Origin: Toxorhynchites rutilus septentrionalis | Lineage: Eukaryota; Arthropoda; Insecta; Diptera; Culicidae | Direction of reading: 5' to 3' | Length of the DNA stretch: 64,000 bases | Assembly (NCBI RefSeq): GCF_029784135.1 | Contig: NC_073746.1 | Span: 20,136-84,135 of the forward strand | Part shown: positions 1 through 12,464 of the stretch, piece after piece | Position numbering within the stretch: the stretch's first letter is position 1 | Layout: the number at the start of each line of letters is the position of its first letter | Made by a program: the position numbers and the translations under genes | Notes under the pieces: model-generated | Seen by the model: the letters and a program-made list of their open reading frames with translations, nothing else | The model's database searches: none | What the model was told of the DNA's origin: nothing

Positions 1-1107
1 ATAGAATTATTCATTTAAGTCATCACATTTCAATCACTTGTAAAGTTTACTTGAAATTTCGCGTGAAGGGAAGGAAATCACACGTTTTCGCACGGATTTC
101 TTGTCACTGTCACACACTTCATGAGCTAGTGCTCAGTGGTTCACAGTCCATTTTTTTCTTTCTAGTTTCTTTCCTAAATTTCAAATAATTCACGGATACG
201 CTTAATTCCCTTATAAAAAAATGAATTTCGCGTGAGCGATTTCAGCCAGTACCCTGGCAAGTTCTCGCATGACTTTTGGGTTTATCACTGGTACACTAAC
301 TGGTTTACAGCTCGGTTAATTCTTACCACTAGCCAGTTCCCTGGCAAGTTTTGACACGACTTCTGGCACACTAACTGGTTCAGAGCCCAGTTTATTTTTA
401 CCACTAGCAAGTTCCCGGCAGATTTTCACAATACTTTTGGGTTCATCACTGGTACACTAACTGGCACAATTTATTCTAACCACTGAAGGTTAATTTTTAG
501 CACTGACAATAAATTCTCGCGTAAAATCGCGCTCGCGCTCGCGTACAACCTTTCAAATAAACTGATGGTCAAGTGAGAAATGCAGTCAGCTTTTATACCC
601 TCAGTGCATACGGAAAAGTACTGCACTAGAAAGCGTGAAGGGTATACAACAAATAAGGCTTTTGTTCTTCTGTGTTCTACATTATTCTGCGAAGAGTGTT
701 TAACAATAGGTGCGCTTGGGCAAAGAATGGATTAATGCATGCGCCTTGTTTTCCTATTAAAAGAGTATACAATAGGACTTTTGTTCTTTCGTTTTGTGCA
801 TAATTCTACGAAGAGGACGAATAGGACGTTCTTTTCTGTTCTGTATTGTTTTGAGCTGCGCTTATGCAAAAAATAGATTAATGCATGCGCTTTATTTTCT
901 CATTTAGTTAAATATTGCACGTGGTATCCGGAGAGACAATTCCACATAAACCATTATCTCGTTTTATTTTGTTCTGATGATTCACTTAATAATTCTCTGC
1001 TAAATATAATTATTTATATAAAATTAACATGTACCATTACCCAAAAATTAAACTCTTCTTTTATATTCAAAATAAATTTATATGCATATAAATTAATGAT
1101 TTTTTTT
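1..1107. other. Non-coding left edge with a degenerate ~110-bp tandem repeat
   Basis: No convincing coding region is seen. Between about 235 and 490 a unit containing 'CCCTGGCAAG', 'CACTGGTACACTAACTGG' and 'TTACCACTAG' recurs about three times at roughly 110-bp spacing, with point changes. Further right, similar phrases ('ggacttttgttctt', 'attaatgcatgcgc') recur at about 660-900. It could be a worn satellite or part of an upstream regulatory region; nothing in the sequence decides. Confidence 0.5.
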
Positions 1108-1156
1108 CTCGATTATATACAGTGAACAGAAATTGGAGACTGTATATAATCGAGTT
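1108..1156. repeat. Short perfect hairpin
   Basis: The arm 'ctcgattatatacagt' is followed after a loop of about 16 bases by its exact reverse complement 'actgtatataatcgag'. It sits in AT-rich DNA just left of a tandem duplication. It may be the remains of a MITE whose two terminal repeats have come together after internal deletion. A small-RNA hairpin is possible, but the arms are short for an animal microRNA precursor. Confidence 0.6.
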
Positions 1157-1204
1157 CGTTCTGTACCAGCATTGATGTTGTGATATATAACAACATAAAG
1201 CATA

Positions 1205-1560
1205 CATTTAGGGGGAATTTATAGTAAGATATTCATTCCTTCTAACAGTACCCTGAATATTTTGTTACACATCTCGAACATTGTATGCAATACATTTTAT
1301 GCATGCAATAAAATGTTTCGTCATAATTGTACAAGTGATTCGTATGCAGCGTTATGTGAAATTAAAAATTAAGAACAGCGTTTGTTTAGGAGGAATTTAT
1401 AGTAAGATATTCATTCCTTCTAAGAGTACCCTGAATATTTTGTTGCACATCTCGAACATTGTATGCAATACATTTTATGCATGCAATAAAATGTTGTGCC
1501 ATAATGGTACAAGCGATTCGTGTTATATTAAAGTAAAAATTAAGAACAGAGATGCCAGAG
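1205..1560. repeat. Tandem duplication, ~178-bp unit, two copies
   Basis: The segment starting near 1207 ('aatttatagtaagatattc') is repeated starting near 1384. Both copies carry 'cattccttcta', 'ccctgaatattttgt', 'catctcgaacattgtatgc' and the palindromic 'tttatgcatgcaataaaatg'. They differ by scattered substitutions and a small indel. The short open frames across both copies on either strand are by-products of the duplication and are not annotated as genes. Confidence 0.8.
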
Positions 1561-1945
1561 TTTATATTGAATATTTGTAAGAAAACTTGGATTTCTGAAA
1601 ATGTTTGTAAAGTTTGATTCAAAAGGAATTGATCAATGAGTAAGATTTAATAAGCCTAATATGCATCATTTACGTGATGATTAAAAATAAATGAAAATGC
1701 TGTACATTTTTAGTTCATTTCAGCAGTAAAAGACTTTGATGTATAGAACCTATGGAAAGGCGTGATTTTCAATAAACGAACGAAGGATTACGACAATGTC
1801 CACGGTGCGGGGGGAGGGGATGTAAAAATTGCCCACGTCGACACCTAAATTTTCAAAAGAATGTATTAATATGTATATATTCAAAGATAAATTAAATATG
1901 TTCTATCAAAAAGTGTTCTATACTAACTGAACCGATCAGCGTGTA

Positions 1946-2343
1946 AAATGGTTTAAAAGAACGACACGATTAATATTTGGTCAACTCAAATTTGAAGCAT
2001 CTATTTTGAATGTGCAATTGAAAATCTGAACACTAGATGTGTGCGTGGAGAATGATTTCTTTATTGTGATTTTAGCGTTCGCTCTATCATCAGAAACTGT
2101 AGATACTCATCGGCGACACCAACACCCAACACTTTGTATTCTGCAAATGGTTTAAAAGAACGACACGATTAATATTTGGTCAACTCAAATTTGAAGCATC
2201 TATTTTGAATGTGCAATTGAAAATCTGAACACTAGATGTGTGCGTGGAGAATGATTTCTTTATTGTGATTTTAGCGTTCGTTCTATCATCAGAAACTGTA
2301 GATACTCATCGGCGACACCAACACCCAACACTTTGTATTCTGC
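1946..2343. repeat. Recent tandem duplication, 199-bp unit, two copies
   Basis: Positions 1946-2144 and 2145-2343 are almost identical head-to-tail copies beginning 'aaatggtttaaaagaacg' and ending 'ctttgtattctgc'. The difference I saw is one base in 'gttcgYtctatc'. The near identity points to a recent event. No gene is recognised; the open frame across the second copy has no recognisable protein features. Confidence 0.9.
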
Positions 2344-3470
2344 TGAGATTCGGACATACCGGAACACGCGACAACATTGCATGTCAGGGACGAACGGCAA
2401 GTAGAATGTGGACAACAAAAGAACCTGGTTTAGATATCCAAAAATAAGCTTACACTACAAACACATACTTTAACCTTGACTGGGAAAACCTAGGGTGTCG
2501 ACTCAATGACAGAAAAAAACCGCTGATATTCCCTGATTTTCCAGAAAGATTCCAGATGTGGAATAGTAATTAAAAAGACCCTCTCAACCTTGACGTTTCC
2601 ATGCGAGAGACAGCAGATCGATTTTCAATGGTAAAACGTTCCGTCAAACTTATCCCCCGATAGCAATCTATTCTAAAAAACAAATCTCATGTTAATCCCT
2701 ACAGTTCTAGTTGCTCATTGCTCCGGTGTGCGAGCCGCCTAAGAGCAACGTTGTAGCTTGTATTATGAAATATTTCATCGACTGCAGATATAAACTTTCC
2801 ACGAGCTAGTTAGACTTTCACGAAACAAAACTGAAACTTTAATTTTTGCATTTCCGTTTCCCATTACGCAAAACCATCAAACACATTGAAGCTCTAATCG
2901 GAATTATTTTTGCTGACTAATTGTAAAGTAATAAAAATAAAAATCCAATTTTCCCTGACTGGTTACATGAAGTCGATACCCTGAAACCAGTTATGCCCCA
3001 GTATCAGAGATGATCATGATCATAATAGCAAAACATTGACTCTCGAATGCGCACTAGCTACATCAGTACGCACTCAACATTAACAGCAGCGAAAACTACA
3101 ATGCCCGACTAGATTAGGACTGGACATAGTTGTCCAGTGTTCATTGCTACGTCTTCTACGAGACCAAATACATCTTCCACAATCTATCAGGGCTGAACGA
3201 TGGATAATTCGGTATTCGGAAACAAATAAAACGTGCTGTGCTTTTCGAGAGAAGCAAACTTCACTTCTGCAGTGAGGTTCATGATTTACATATTTTTCAA
3301 GAGACGAATGAGTCTGCATGAGTTAAAGGGCCTGATCACGAACGTCACTTCACGTTGAAAACATTACATGAAAGGTGTAATTATTTTAAAAAATAACGCT
3401 GAAAAACATTTTAATTTAATTTCATACATATTCACTTCACACCCTTTGCCATACATCTATCTTGTATGCC
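2344..3470. other. Non-coding stretch
   Basis: I see no supported coding region, RNA gene or clear repeat boundary. Open frames are short and have no domain-like content. Confidence 0.4.
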
Positions 3471-3482
3471 TTCAACGCAGTA

Positions 3483-3676
3483 TTAACCCTTTCATTACGA
3501 CAGTGTGCTCCGCCGAAGTGCTACCCCTGTACGGAGCACTGCGCCGAAAAGTATGCACATCGCGCTGGTGTGATCGAAGAGCAGTATGAATTTCATGTCG
3601 TCTAAAGACGACGCTCGTACACACAGCTCGTCGCGCGGATGTCGTCTATAGACGACACTCGTAACGAAAGGGTTAA
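3483..3676. mobile_element. MITE with TTAACCCTTTC-type ends
   Basis: The left end 'ttaaccctttcattacga' is the near reverse complement of the right end 'cgtaacgaaagggttaa'. Subterminal copies of 'gtcgtctaWagacgac' occur twice on the right side. About 190 bp, no coding capacity, short terminal inverted repeats and an AT-rich target fit a non-autonomous DNA transposon. The superfamily is not decided because no unambiguous target duplication is visible. Confidence 0.75.
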
Positions 3677-5084
3677 AAGAATAGTGTTGACTAATAGTTT
3701 GAAGTTAAGGTAACAACATTTATTGATACGGTCATCCTTCGCCATCTTTGCGGCCACCTTGAAACGCTTAAATCAATCAAAATAGTACGAGCGATACTTT
3801 GTCCTACTTTTTAAATATACACCATTTTCATAATTGATTCTTGCACTTTTCAATCATTGCAAGACAAAAAGATTTGACAATACATTCATGATGTAAGGGC
3901 CAAGGAAATGTCCTCCAGAAACGACTTCGAAGCGAAGGTGTTAATATTCTAGGGAGACGGTTCGGATTTCTGCTTCTTCAATCGAAGATTTAATGATACA
4001 AATTTAAAAACACATGTTGTTTATTTCTGTAATACATGGGAGAATGCATACTGTTGTTCACTTGTGTCTCGTGATAATTCGTTCTGTTGTCTCAAATCAA
4101 TTGCTCAGTGTAACTTACTTATTTTTATTTTTTTTATGGAAACAAAACTACTGCACAGACATGGAAACTTAAATATGAAAATGATATTTTTAAAAAGCTA
4201 ATAGACCTGCGACAAAATGCGTAATGTGGTCGATTTATATCATTGTTTTGATTCCGTGATCTCCATGCAATTTATCAGTTAAGCATTCATATTCTAGCAT
4301 GAACGGGTACCGGGTAGATTGTTGCATAATTACTCACTACAAATAGCCAAACATCTCGACATTGCCTTTTTTCTCTCGAAATGATTATGGACTGGCTTGT
4401 TTTATTCTAACAATTATCATACAAATTATATTAAGTTGTAATTAAAGGTACAGAACTAAAATAAATATAGAAGCCTTGCAAACTTTCCCGCTAATAGCGC
4501 TTCAGCACAATAAATTAAGCACAGCTGTTTTGAAATTTATAGTTAAATTTTTGTTTGCAGATCGAATTTGCTACTTTCGTGAGCTTATACATGTGTACTT
4601 ATAATGTTAAAGCTTTCTCAATGTATATTTGAATGCTGCACAATGGACGCGGTACTCTCGAGTTTTACACAATTGATTTTTGAATAACTTGACAATTTCG
4701 ATAACATTTCTGACCACATGATTCAAACTGAAAGAGTTGAATGAAGTATGCATATATAAATCCATGCTGTTTAATTATTATTTCCTTTGCATCAATAATG
4801 TTTCACTGGCTCATCTACAAGTGACCTCACAATTTGTTGCTGTTGACTAACTTGTTGATGTAGGGCAATCTTGGATTTATTAGAATTTAAATCAGAAAAC
4901 TTATACCTGGATGTATTTGTGGTCTATGGTAGGATTTCCTTTGTTGTTTTAAAATATATACACAAACAAATTTCACAATGTTCATGGTTGCATATGCTTA
5001 TTATTTGCAGATTGAACGCAAATCGAAATAATAAATCACCTATGTCTATTTTACTTAGTCTCACTCTTACTCAGTATCTCATTA
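3677..5084. other. Intergenic region downstream of the prothymosin-like gene
   Basis: AT-rich sequence without a recognised gene. It lies 3' of the minus-strand acidic protein gene, so its right part should include that gene's 3' untranslated region. I could not fix the poly(A) site. Confidence 0.4.
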
Positions 5085-6552
5085 TTACGCATCCTCATCC
5101 TCTTCCTCGCCATCGACCTCATCGCCTTCTTCTTCCTCTTCGTCTGTAGAGAAAAAAATTCGATTATGAAAATGGTAAACACCTTGGGACGCTTAATATG
5201 GCGGCAAAATAAAAGAAACCAAAGCGTTTGCATGTATGACGACTAACCTTCAGCTTCTATGTCCTCTTCTTCACCATAGGGAAGGTCGTACTCTTCATCT
5301 TCTCCCTCTACCTCCTCACCCTCATCCTCTACATCTTCTTCTTCCTCTCCCGCGCCATTTTCATCTTTCTTCACTTTTTTCGATTCAGCGTTTTTCTCCT
5401 GTTGGTAAGAAAATCAAAACAATTTTTTAATTTTGTTTGAATTCATTTTTTTTATCTCTCATATATCATGAAACTATTGTGAAGTGATGTGAATATCAAC
5501 TGCTTACGATATGCATTACGTGTAGTACACCAAAGTAAAACACATATGACATACACACTCTTTCAAAAAAAACGTGGCTGTGTTACATGATAGCGTTGTT
5601 TACACACAAACACATTGCACTTTTCCGTTAGCGTAAAAATCCATAACAAATACAAACTCAAAGAAAGCCGGTGTTTTTGCTTCATCTCATTCTAACCTAC
5701 ATAAACAATCAGTGAAGATCGATGAAATTTCATAATGTCAATTTTATGAAACTAGCTTTTCTCACATGTGCTAATTTTGTACGCTTTAATGTGTCGGTGT
5801 GCTTACACACCAATACATAGTTGCAAGAAATTGCCATTTTCACATATAATTCATTCATCTTGATAGGAAAACGATGTTCCTCGAAAATGACGCCAAGCCA
5901 AACGAAGGCTTGGTTCATTTCTTCTATTCAGAAACATTTCATTATTTAAATTTGTTTAATACTACATTCCAAGCACCTATATGATTGAGAATTAGAATTT
6001 CATTGGAATATATTTCCAATATGATTCATGTTCAACGTGCTTTTGGCCGCCATGTTACAATCCCGTTGCATTCAATTTTTACAATTTGAAACTATATGCG
6101 AGAAATTGCAGATGCTATTTAAAGTTTATTCGAAACTTGAGGTAAGTACAAGTGCCTTTGGAGCTGGCGTCATGTTTGCATCATATTTGATTGGAAATGG
6201 CGGTGACTGAAACAAGCCATCAAAATCGGAGGGAAATGGCCTGTGGGAACCATCTACCGGCCGGTACGACAGCTATTTCAGGGCTTCAACTAAGACGAGG
6301 TGCTACATTCGAGCTACATGCTACATTTATTATTCCTTTTCATACGGTAATGCTTTTATTTTAAGCAAAATCGAAAGAAAAAAAACTAAATGCGATATTC
6401 TCCAACTTTCAATGTTCAAGTTATTAAAAATACTCAAATATACTTACATCGGCGGGCCGTTTGACTCCTTTTAATTCCTTGGGCTCTGCTTTCTCGTCGG
6501 CGGCGGCAACATTTTCAACCTCAACTTCACTTTTCTTGTTTTCCGAACTCAT
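5085..6552 (-). CDS. Prothymosin-alpha-like acidic nuclear protein (3 exons)
   Basis: Exons on the minus strand are 6552-6448, 5398-5248 and 5143-5085: 105+151+59 = 315 nt, so 104 residues plus stop. Introns start GTAAGT and GTTAGT and end CAG. The start is the ATG at 6552 in 'MSSENKKSEVEVEN'. Residues 1-33 are mixed charged. At about 31-46 a bipartite basic motif, 'KRPADEKNAESKKVKK', resembles the nucleoplasmin-type nuclear localisation signal. From about 47 to the end almost every residue is Glu, Asp or Gly, apart from a 'YDLPYG' patch. Size, acidity and the basic motif match the prothymosin family, small disordered nuclear proteins that bind histones and chromatin factors; this function is inferred from family resemblance. 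A nucleoplasmin-tail-like or other acidic chaperone is the alternative. The first intron is about 1.05 kb and holds no recognised element. Confidence 0.8.
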
Positions 6553-8744
6553 CGTTATAATATTGCGATATTAAAAGATTATATCAATAATACACAATGC
6601 TAGAGAATTGTTTTAAACAATTTCAAGAATAAACTTTGCTTAATGACTTTTGGTATCTTTTCGAGCGCGACGATGCGATCTCAACGAACTCTAAAACACG
6701 ACTGTGCTGCTGCTTTCGTACGACATAGGGAACGTAACATGGCGTGGAGTTCATTGGAAGCGTCGCTTATACTAGCGTGTTTGATAAAATCTAATTTTGA
6801 ATTTCCTTGAGCAAATTTTTAATATCAAGGATTCAATGTATGCTTTCTTAAATTTTGGATGCACAGATATACGTTTTTTGAGAAAATTGTAAATTAAAGT
6901 TATATGTTTGTTTACCTAAAAAGAGGGATGCATGAGTATACCGATGCGCAAATTTGTTTTGCCGTCATGAGTATTAGTTAGGGGTCGGCCGTGCTTCAGT
7001 TGAAAATACTACATTTCATCAGTGCTGATACAAATATGATGAGAACGCATCATAGTATCAGAAGTTCATTTGCGAAGTAAATGTAATATTACAAATGGTT
7101 TTTTGATAATTTAACCATTGTAACTTAATTATTATTGTTTTTATACTCGTATATTCATAGCTCAGTTGAACACTTGAGTTAAAGAATAATTGATGTTACC
7201 AATAACCTATCAAGGTTAATTCCAGTTTTGATTGGCAGCCACGTGAGAAGATTATCAAATGGAATATATAATTTTTCGGATTAATCACATTTTCAAACGA
7301 ATATATTGAACGAACAAATTTACTTCTACATTTTTGATATTTTTATCGCCTGAATTGTTTAAGAACATTGGAATATATGAATATATACGTGATTTATGAT
7401 TATGTTATAAATTGTAGTAGTACTGGAATAATTTTTTTGTCAGACTAATTTTCTCAAGTATTAGTAGTGTAGCAGATCATTATTTTTTTTCATGAATTAC
7501 ATATCATCATGCAGCTAGTACAGTCCCTTATTGTAGCATGTATAACCAACAATGACTATTCCAGCAGAGTGAGTGGGTATCCCAACTGCAATTTCACCCC
7601 TTCCTTATTTATTTCCGTTATTTCCAAGCACTAGGGGAAAACAAGTAATAGTCGTCGCTTCGTGGAATGAAGAGAAGTGAGGATTATGTGAGTTTGTATG
7701 GATTGAAAATTGCGTATATTTTCGATGTTTTTCTGTTTTATTTCTTCGTCATCTTCTTCCCGCCAAATTGAGAGCCTATCACTTTGTCTCCGCCAAAGGT
7801 AGGTGTTCATTTGTTTGATCTATAGCTGTGGATTTATTCACAAGGAAATAGATGAAAACGCATTCGACACATATATCATATTAGATTGAGAACATAGCTA
7901 ATAGCAATTTCGCACTTTTGTTCTCGATGTATTACAGCAAATTCTTTTATGAGGAAACCTTCGAACACGGTAATTATAAAAAAGGTTAAATGTCAGTCTG
8001 TCATCTGTTTTTACATTCAGTTATTACATAGGGTGTTAGGTTACCGGTGCAAATATTTAAAAGTGTGGTAGAGGGATATATTTGATGAAAAAATCGTTAT
8101 ATGCATATGTTAAAGACTCAACTATGATGGTTCCTTGAGCAAGTTGATTTTTTGTGGAATCTGCAACTAATGTATGACCAAGAGAATACTAAATTACGCA
8201 TGAACTCTAACTTTCATGCTTTCTGCTATTGGCTTGACGGAAATAGCGTACTTTTTGCAGCTAATTGGAGCTGATACGTAGATTCAAATACGCCAGGCTG
8301 CTCGAGATGTTTCGATTCGCACCGGCCTGTATACGCAATTTTATTGTGCACTTCTGTGTAAATCTGTTGGATGCGAATAACCCGCTATCTCTTGAACCTG
8401 CGTCCTAATGCGCTGATCACCACGCGAAACGAGTGACATCCTAGATTCCAATATCCTGTAAGGCAATTACAAATCTCATATACGTAGGTTGAACAAATTG
8501 AGGTTTAAACATGAGCCCTGGGAGAGACCCATGTAAGAGATCCGAAAAACTATCGTGTCTCTGTGAGAAAAATTTGTATGTTTCTCTTAAAGTAAATTAT
8601 ATAAAACAGTAGAAACAACGGATAAATAAAATCGCAGAAAACGCAATGAAGGACTAAAAATGAGATGAAAACACAAAAAAATAGTGCAAAATGAAATCGC
8701 AATCGTAGAGAACGCAATGGAGGACTAAAAAACAGGAAGTGGGT
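6553..8744. other. Upstream region of the prothymosin-like gene and intergenic DNA
   Basis: The first few hundred bases contain the presumed promoter of the minus-strand acidic protein gene; no TATA box at a usual distance is obvious. The rest is AT-rich with no coding region I can support. Near 8640-8740 the phrases 'aacgcaatgRaggactaaaaa' and 'aaaacacaaaaaaa' occur. They recur at 10450-10540 and belong to a repeat family. Confidence 0.4.
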
Positions 8745-8750
8745 TATATC

Positions 8751-10333
8751 TATGGTATAACCGCAAGGGTGACGTAGGACTATCGTTGATTTAGAGATCA
8801 TTTGTTTGAAGTTGAATCTAAATCCATTCTGAATGAATGAATAAATGAATATTTGGGAGAATTCGAAAACGAGAGCGTTACGTTGGAGGCACAAGGTTTT
8901 ATGCATCCAATATAGGATACGAAAAACCCTGAAGAATAATCTTCAGAAGCTAACCTGCTAACTGTACTTGATTGACAAATCACAAACCCAAATGTATTAT
9001 ATGGATATTTTATGGATAGAAAACATTAAAATAAACTCTTTCAAATGAATGTAATTTTAAATTCCCAGAGGAACTGGCAGATTATTTTCAGTAACGATTA
9101 GATATTTCCACATTTTCCTCGATACTGGAAGCCCACCTGTGGTTAATGCTAATTCGATAACCATCTGTTAATAGCACTTGCTTGAAACATATTTGGTCAC
9201 AGTGTTACATGAATAGAAAACATTCAAATAAACTCTTTCACATGAATGTATTTTTAAATTCCCAGAGGAACTGGCTAATTATTTCCCAGCAATGATTAGA
9301 TCTTTCCGGAACTTTCTCGATGCTGAATGGCATCCAAACGGAAAGAGTTCTGCGCGTGTATGTGTCGATCCTTCGCCGTCCACCTCCTCCAGCACGTTAG
9401 GCAACGATGTTGTCTTGTCCATGTCCTCACGAAAAATGAATGTGTCTCACCACCAGAATATCGCTTAAGTATGCTTTTTGTGTGTGATTGAATCGAGAGA
9501 AGGTGTGGTTTACGATGGCAATTTGGAAGGCAAACTAGAGGGGAATGAACTCTCTGAGCTCGGAACTTTCGGCGACAGAGCAAGAATCGATTGCGGGCGC
9601 ATACAATATTGGATACGGAAATATCCTACTGATGGGGAAAAATAATCTTCAGAAGCTATCCTGTTAATTGCGATTGATTGAAAAATCACAAAACCAAATG
9701 TATTTGGTCACAGTGTTACATGGATAGAAAACATTCAAATAAACTCTTTCACATGAATGTATTTTTAAATTCCCAGGGGAACTGCCAGATTATTTTCCGG
9801 ATCTTTCTCGATGCTGAATGGCATCCAAACGGAAAGAATTCCGCGCGTGTATGTGTGTGTGTGTGTAGCGGCTGCTTCGAGATCTTCCCGGGGAACCGTT
9901 TGTGGCATCACTCTCCTCCTGATGGATTCCCTTCTGGCCTAAGATGCACAAACAGGCTCTTGGTGACACCGTTCATCCGCGCTTTCATGATAAACGAAGA
10001 GCTTCACCACAACAGCGACAACATGCTCCAATCGCTGTTCAATTTGAACTGAGTGGATTTCCGAGCGGCGCTCGCTTATATACCGATTGGTGATTTCAAT
10101 AGCCTGTTTTGAAAGCAATTTTAAGACTATTGAAACAAGTTTTTAGATCAGAAAGTAACAAGTATAGAACGCGTAGACATTTTATCTTTCGAATGAAGTG
10201 TTTATCATACCATTTCGTTAAGTTGTTTAGGAGCTATTATCGCTCAAAATCTCGGTCTCCGGCGTAACGCTTTCGTTTTCGAAACTTTGATTTTACACCC
10301 CGGTATAGAAATGAAAGACGTAGTCCTACGTCA
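8751..10333 (-). mobile_element. Mobile element with TGACGTAGGACTA ends (copy E1)
   Basis: The left boundary holds a small palindrome ('gggttata...tataacc') followed by 'tgacgtaggacta'. The right boundary is 'tagtcctacgtca', an exact inverted match. The right ~250 bp, including 'tacaccccggtatagaaatg', matches the left part of the element at 60851-61642 in inverted orientation, and the left palindromic tip matches that copy's right tip. Inside, a ~100-bp phrase beginning 'agaaaacattcaaataaac' occurs three times (about 9020, 9210 and 9730). No transposase frame is visible. On the minus strand near 10070-10100 'ccaatcggtatataagcg' looks like a CCAAT plus TATA promoter pair. Confidence 0.7.
9010..9870. 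repeat. Three dispersed copies of a ~100-bp unit inside E1
   Basis: 'aaacattcaaataaactct' followed by 'ttcacatgaatgtatttt' and 'aaattcccagRggaactg' appears near 9020-9080, 9210-9275 and 9725-9785. The second and third copies are each followed by 'ctttctcgatgctgaatgg' and 'catccaaacggaaag'. The copies are in the same direction with unequal spacing, indicating internal duplication within the host element. Confidence 0.75.
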
Positions 10334-10670
10334 AAAGAGCCGTGTGCACCAGTGTACACCAGTGGTCAGATAATGTGAAGGCCATGTCAAAATTTGGAAA
10401 AGCTCCTAGAATTACTATGAAACTCGTTTTGACGGATAACCCGCACTGCAATGAAGGACTAAAAATGAGATGAAAACACAAAAAAAATATTGCAACATAA
10501 AATCGCAATCCTAGAAAACGCAATGGAGGATTAAAAATGATCCGTGTGCACCAGTGTACACCAGTGGTCGGATAATGTGAAGGCCATGACCAAAACAAAT
10601 TAGCAAAAGTCTACCACTCACTGTCAAAATTTGGAAAAGCCTCTAGAATCCATTCGCGGATAATCGACAT
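10334..10670. mobile_element. Degraded pogo-like MITE relative
   Basis: This segment shares order and wording with the MITE at 59413-59752: 'gtgtacaccagtgg', 'aatgtgaaggccatgacc', 'ctaccactcact' and a terminal 'ttcgcggataatcg'. The phrase 'gtgcaccagtgtacaccagtggtc' occurs twice (10330s and 10540s), so an internal duplication has happened. One terminal repeat is recognisable at the right; the left is worn. Confidence 0.6.
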
Positions 10671-12385
10671 TTTACTGCATATTACTCAATAGAGAGGGCA
10701 GACCTTGAGAGTGCAATTTGTCTAACAGGACCTCGGCCGAGACTTAAGTAAAGGTCCCCTGAATGTCCAAGAGGACTGAAGCTATTTGCTTCTTTTATGA
10801 CACATCATGGGATTGTTCTTGTATAGGTGCGGAATCTAGACAAACCTTCCATGCAAAAATAAAAATCCATCTATGTATATTTCTCACTCTTATTCGTTGA
10901 AGAGCGATTTCATATGTTTGGAACCACTTTGCATAAAAATGTGATTGATGTTTCGCTTGACATACAACCCACGAAATTTCATTAATATGCATGTTTCGAT
11001 TTATCCACATACGGCTTGGTACATTGGTCAATTCACCAATCAAACGTAGATCAAACGAGAAAGGAAGTTATACCCCTTTCTTGTTCGATCGCGTTGAGAA
11101 ATCGCGTTCGCATATTCTTTCCTGACAAGCTGTTTCCGGAGGTCGTATGTCATGTTGATGTAGTTCAAAGGAGTCGACCCATTGATAGAAACTCTGACGG
11201 ATAAGTAAATTACCGTTGGGATATTGGATAACATTACACCTGCAATCTAATGATGGCGAATTCGAGCAAAGTAAGAAATTAAGAGCACTTCGTTCAGCAT
11301 GAGGCTGAGGAATAGGTGTTGCTCCCCCAATGTTCAATGCGGAAACTATTTTTGAAGCTACTCGTGATGGGTTTTACGCAATCTTCCAATCTCCCTCCCT
11401 GTCCCTCGTACAAAAACAGGTCTACCTGTAATATAAAAATTGTGGTGAAGAGATCAGTTCAAGAAGAAAGTCATGTTTAGGACAGAGCGAAAACATCACA
11501 ATTTTTTTTCAAGAAAAATTTGAACGTATCCATTTTTTTAACGTTTGAGTAAAAATAACAGTGAGAATAATTATTTAAAAAACAAACAATATACAATTAA
11601 AAATACAATTTCACACAATACAATTTCAAACATAATTCTTGAAAATTATCCTGACACGTTTTGTAAAAATAGTGTTGAGGTGGATTAACAATTCTTCAGA
11701 AGAAATATCGACTTCCCTGGTCTCGTTCCAACAAAAATAGTCAGTCTGGAAGTCAGTTGTTTCAGTGTTAGAGACGCCAATAGTTCCACCAATAGGTCCG
11801 GCAAAATTAAAAGCCCCCTTTACCAGCCTTTGCTGATGCAATATCTTCGTTCATTTATTGATGTTGGGCTGGACACTATATAATATTCATGGTATGAGCT
11901 ACGTGTGATAAAAAACACTAGGGCGGCAAAAATCATCAGATAACATGGTAATCGAACACGAAAACGAGTGCAAGTAGGATTGCTAATCGCACCGAGAGTA
12001 GGATGACGATGAACCTGTGAAATAATACCTTTTCGTTCCTGGTCGGACGAAAAAAATATGTTGAGATTGAGAAATTTCATGGAAGCCAAAACATTAGCGA
12101 TGTGGAACGTCGTTTACTTCATCTAATAAAACATTCCTGGAGTGCTCTGAAGATGGGATCACCTAAGTAACAATCAGAAAAAATATATTGTTACCATCCT
12201 TAATCATATAAAAGTTGGGCATATTGATTGGTTTCGCTGTATTTTATATATTCGGTTTCTTGGTATTTTCAGGTATAAAAGAGCCAAATTGAATTGTGCG
12301 CATGGTTATTTTAACGATTACATATGGTAGATCACACATGACATACAGAATACGGAGTATTATATTTATTACACAATATGTTCAA
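10671..12385. other. Non-coding stretch with worn repeats
   Basis: No coding region is supported. Open frames are short and overlap on both strands. Around 12225-12345 and 12530-12640 two diverged copies of a shared motif series occur ('ttcggtttcttgg', 'RgtataaMagagcc', 'gtacatg'), suggesting an old repeat family on both sides of the SINE head at 12391. Confidence 0.4.
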
Positions 12386-12390
12386 TTGAA

Positions 12391-12464
12391 AGCCCTATGA
12401 TTTGAACTCACGATTGTTCTCTCGATAGTCAGCAGACGCGCAACCATTTTATCTAAAAGATCCC
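12391..12464 (-). repeat. tRNA-like head of a SINE
   Basis: Read on the minus strand, the segment has a tRNA-like order: an A-box-like part near 'ttagataaaatggttgcgcg', a middle stem, then 'gtgagttcaaatc', which matches the B-box consensus GTTCRANNC. It lacks a clean seven-base acceptor stem, so it is a tRNA-derived SINE head rather than a tRNA gene. Confidence 0.55.

Noticed and set aside
4871..5430. Plus-strand frames rich in Leu, Pro and His
   Set aside because: They are antisense shadows of the acidic exons of the minus-strand prothymosin-like gene.
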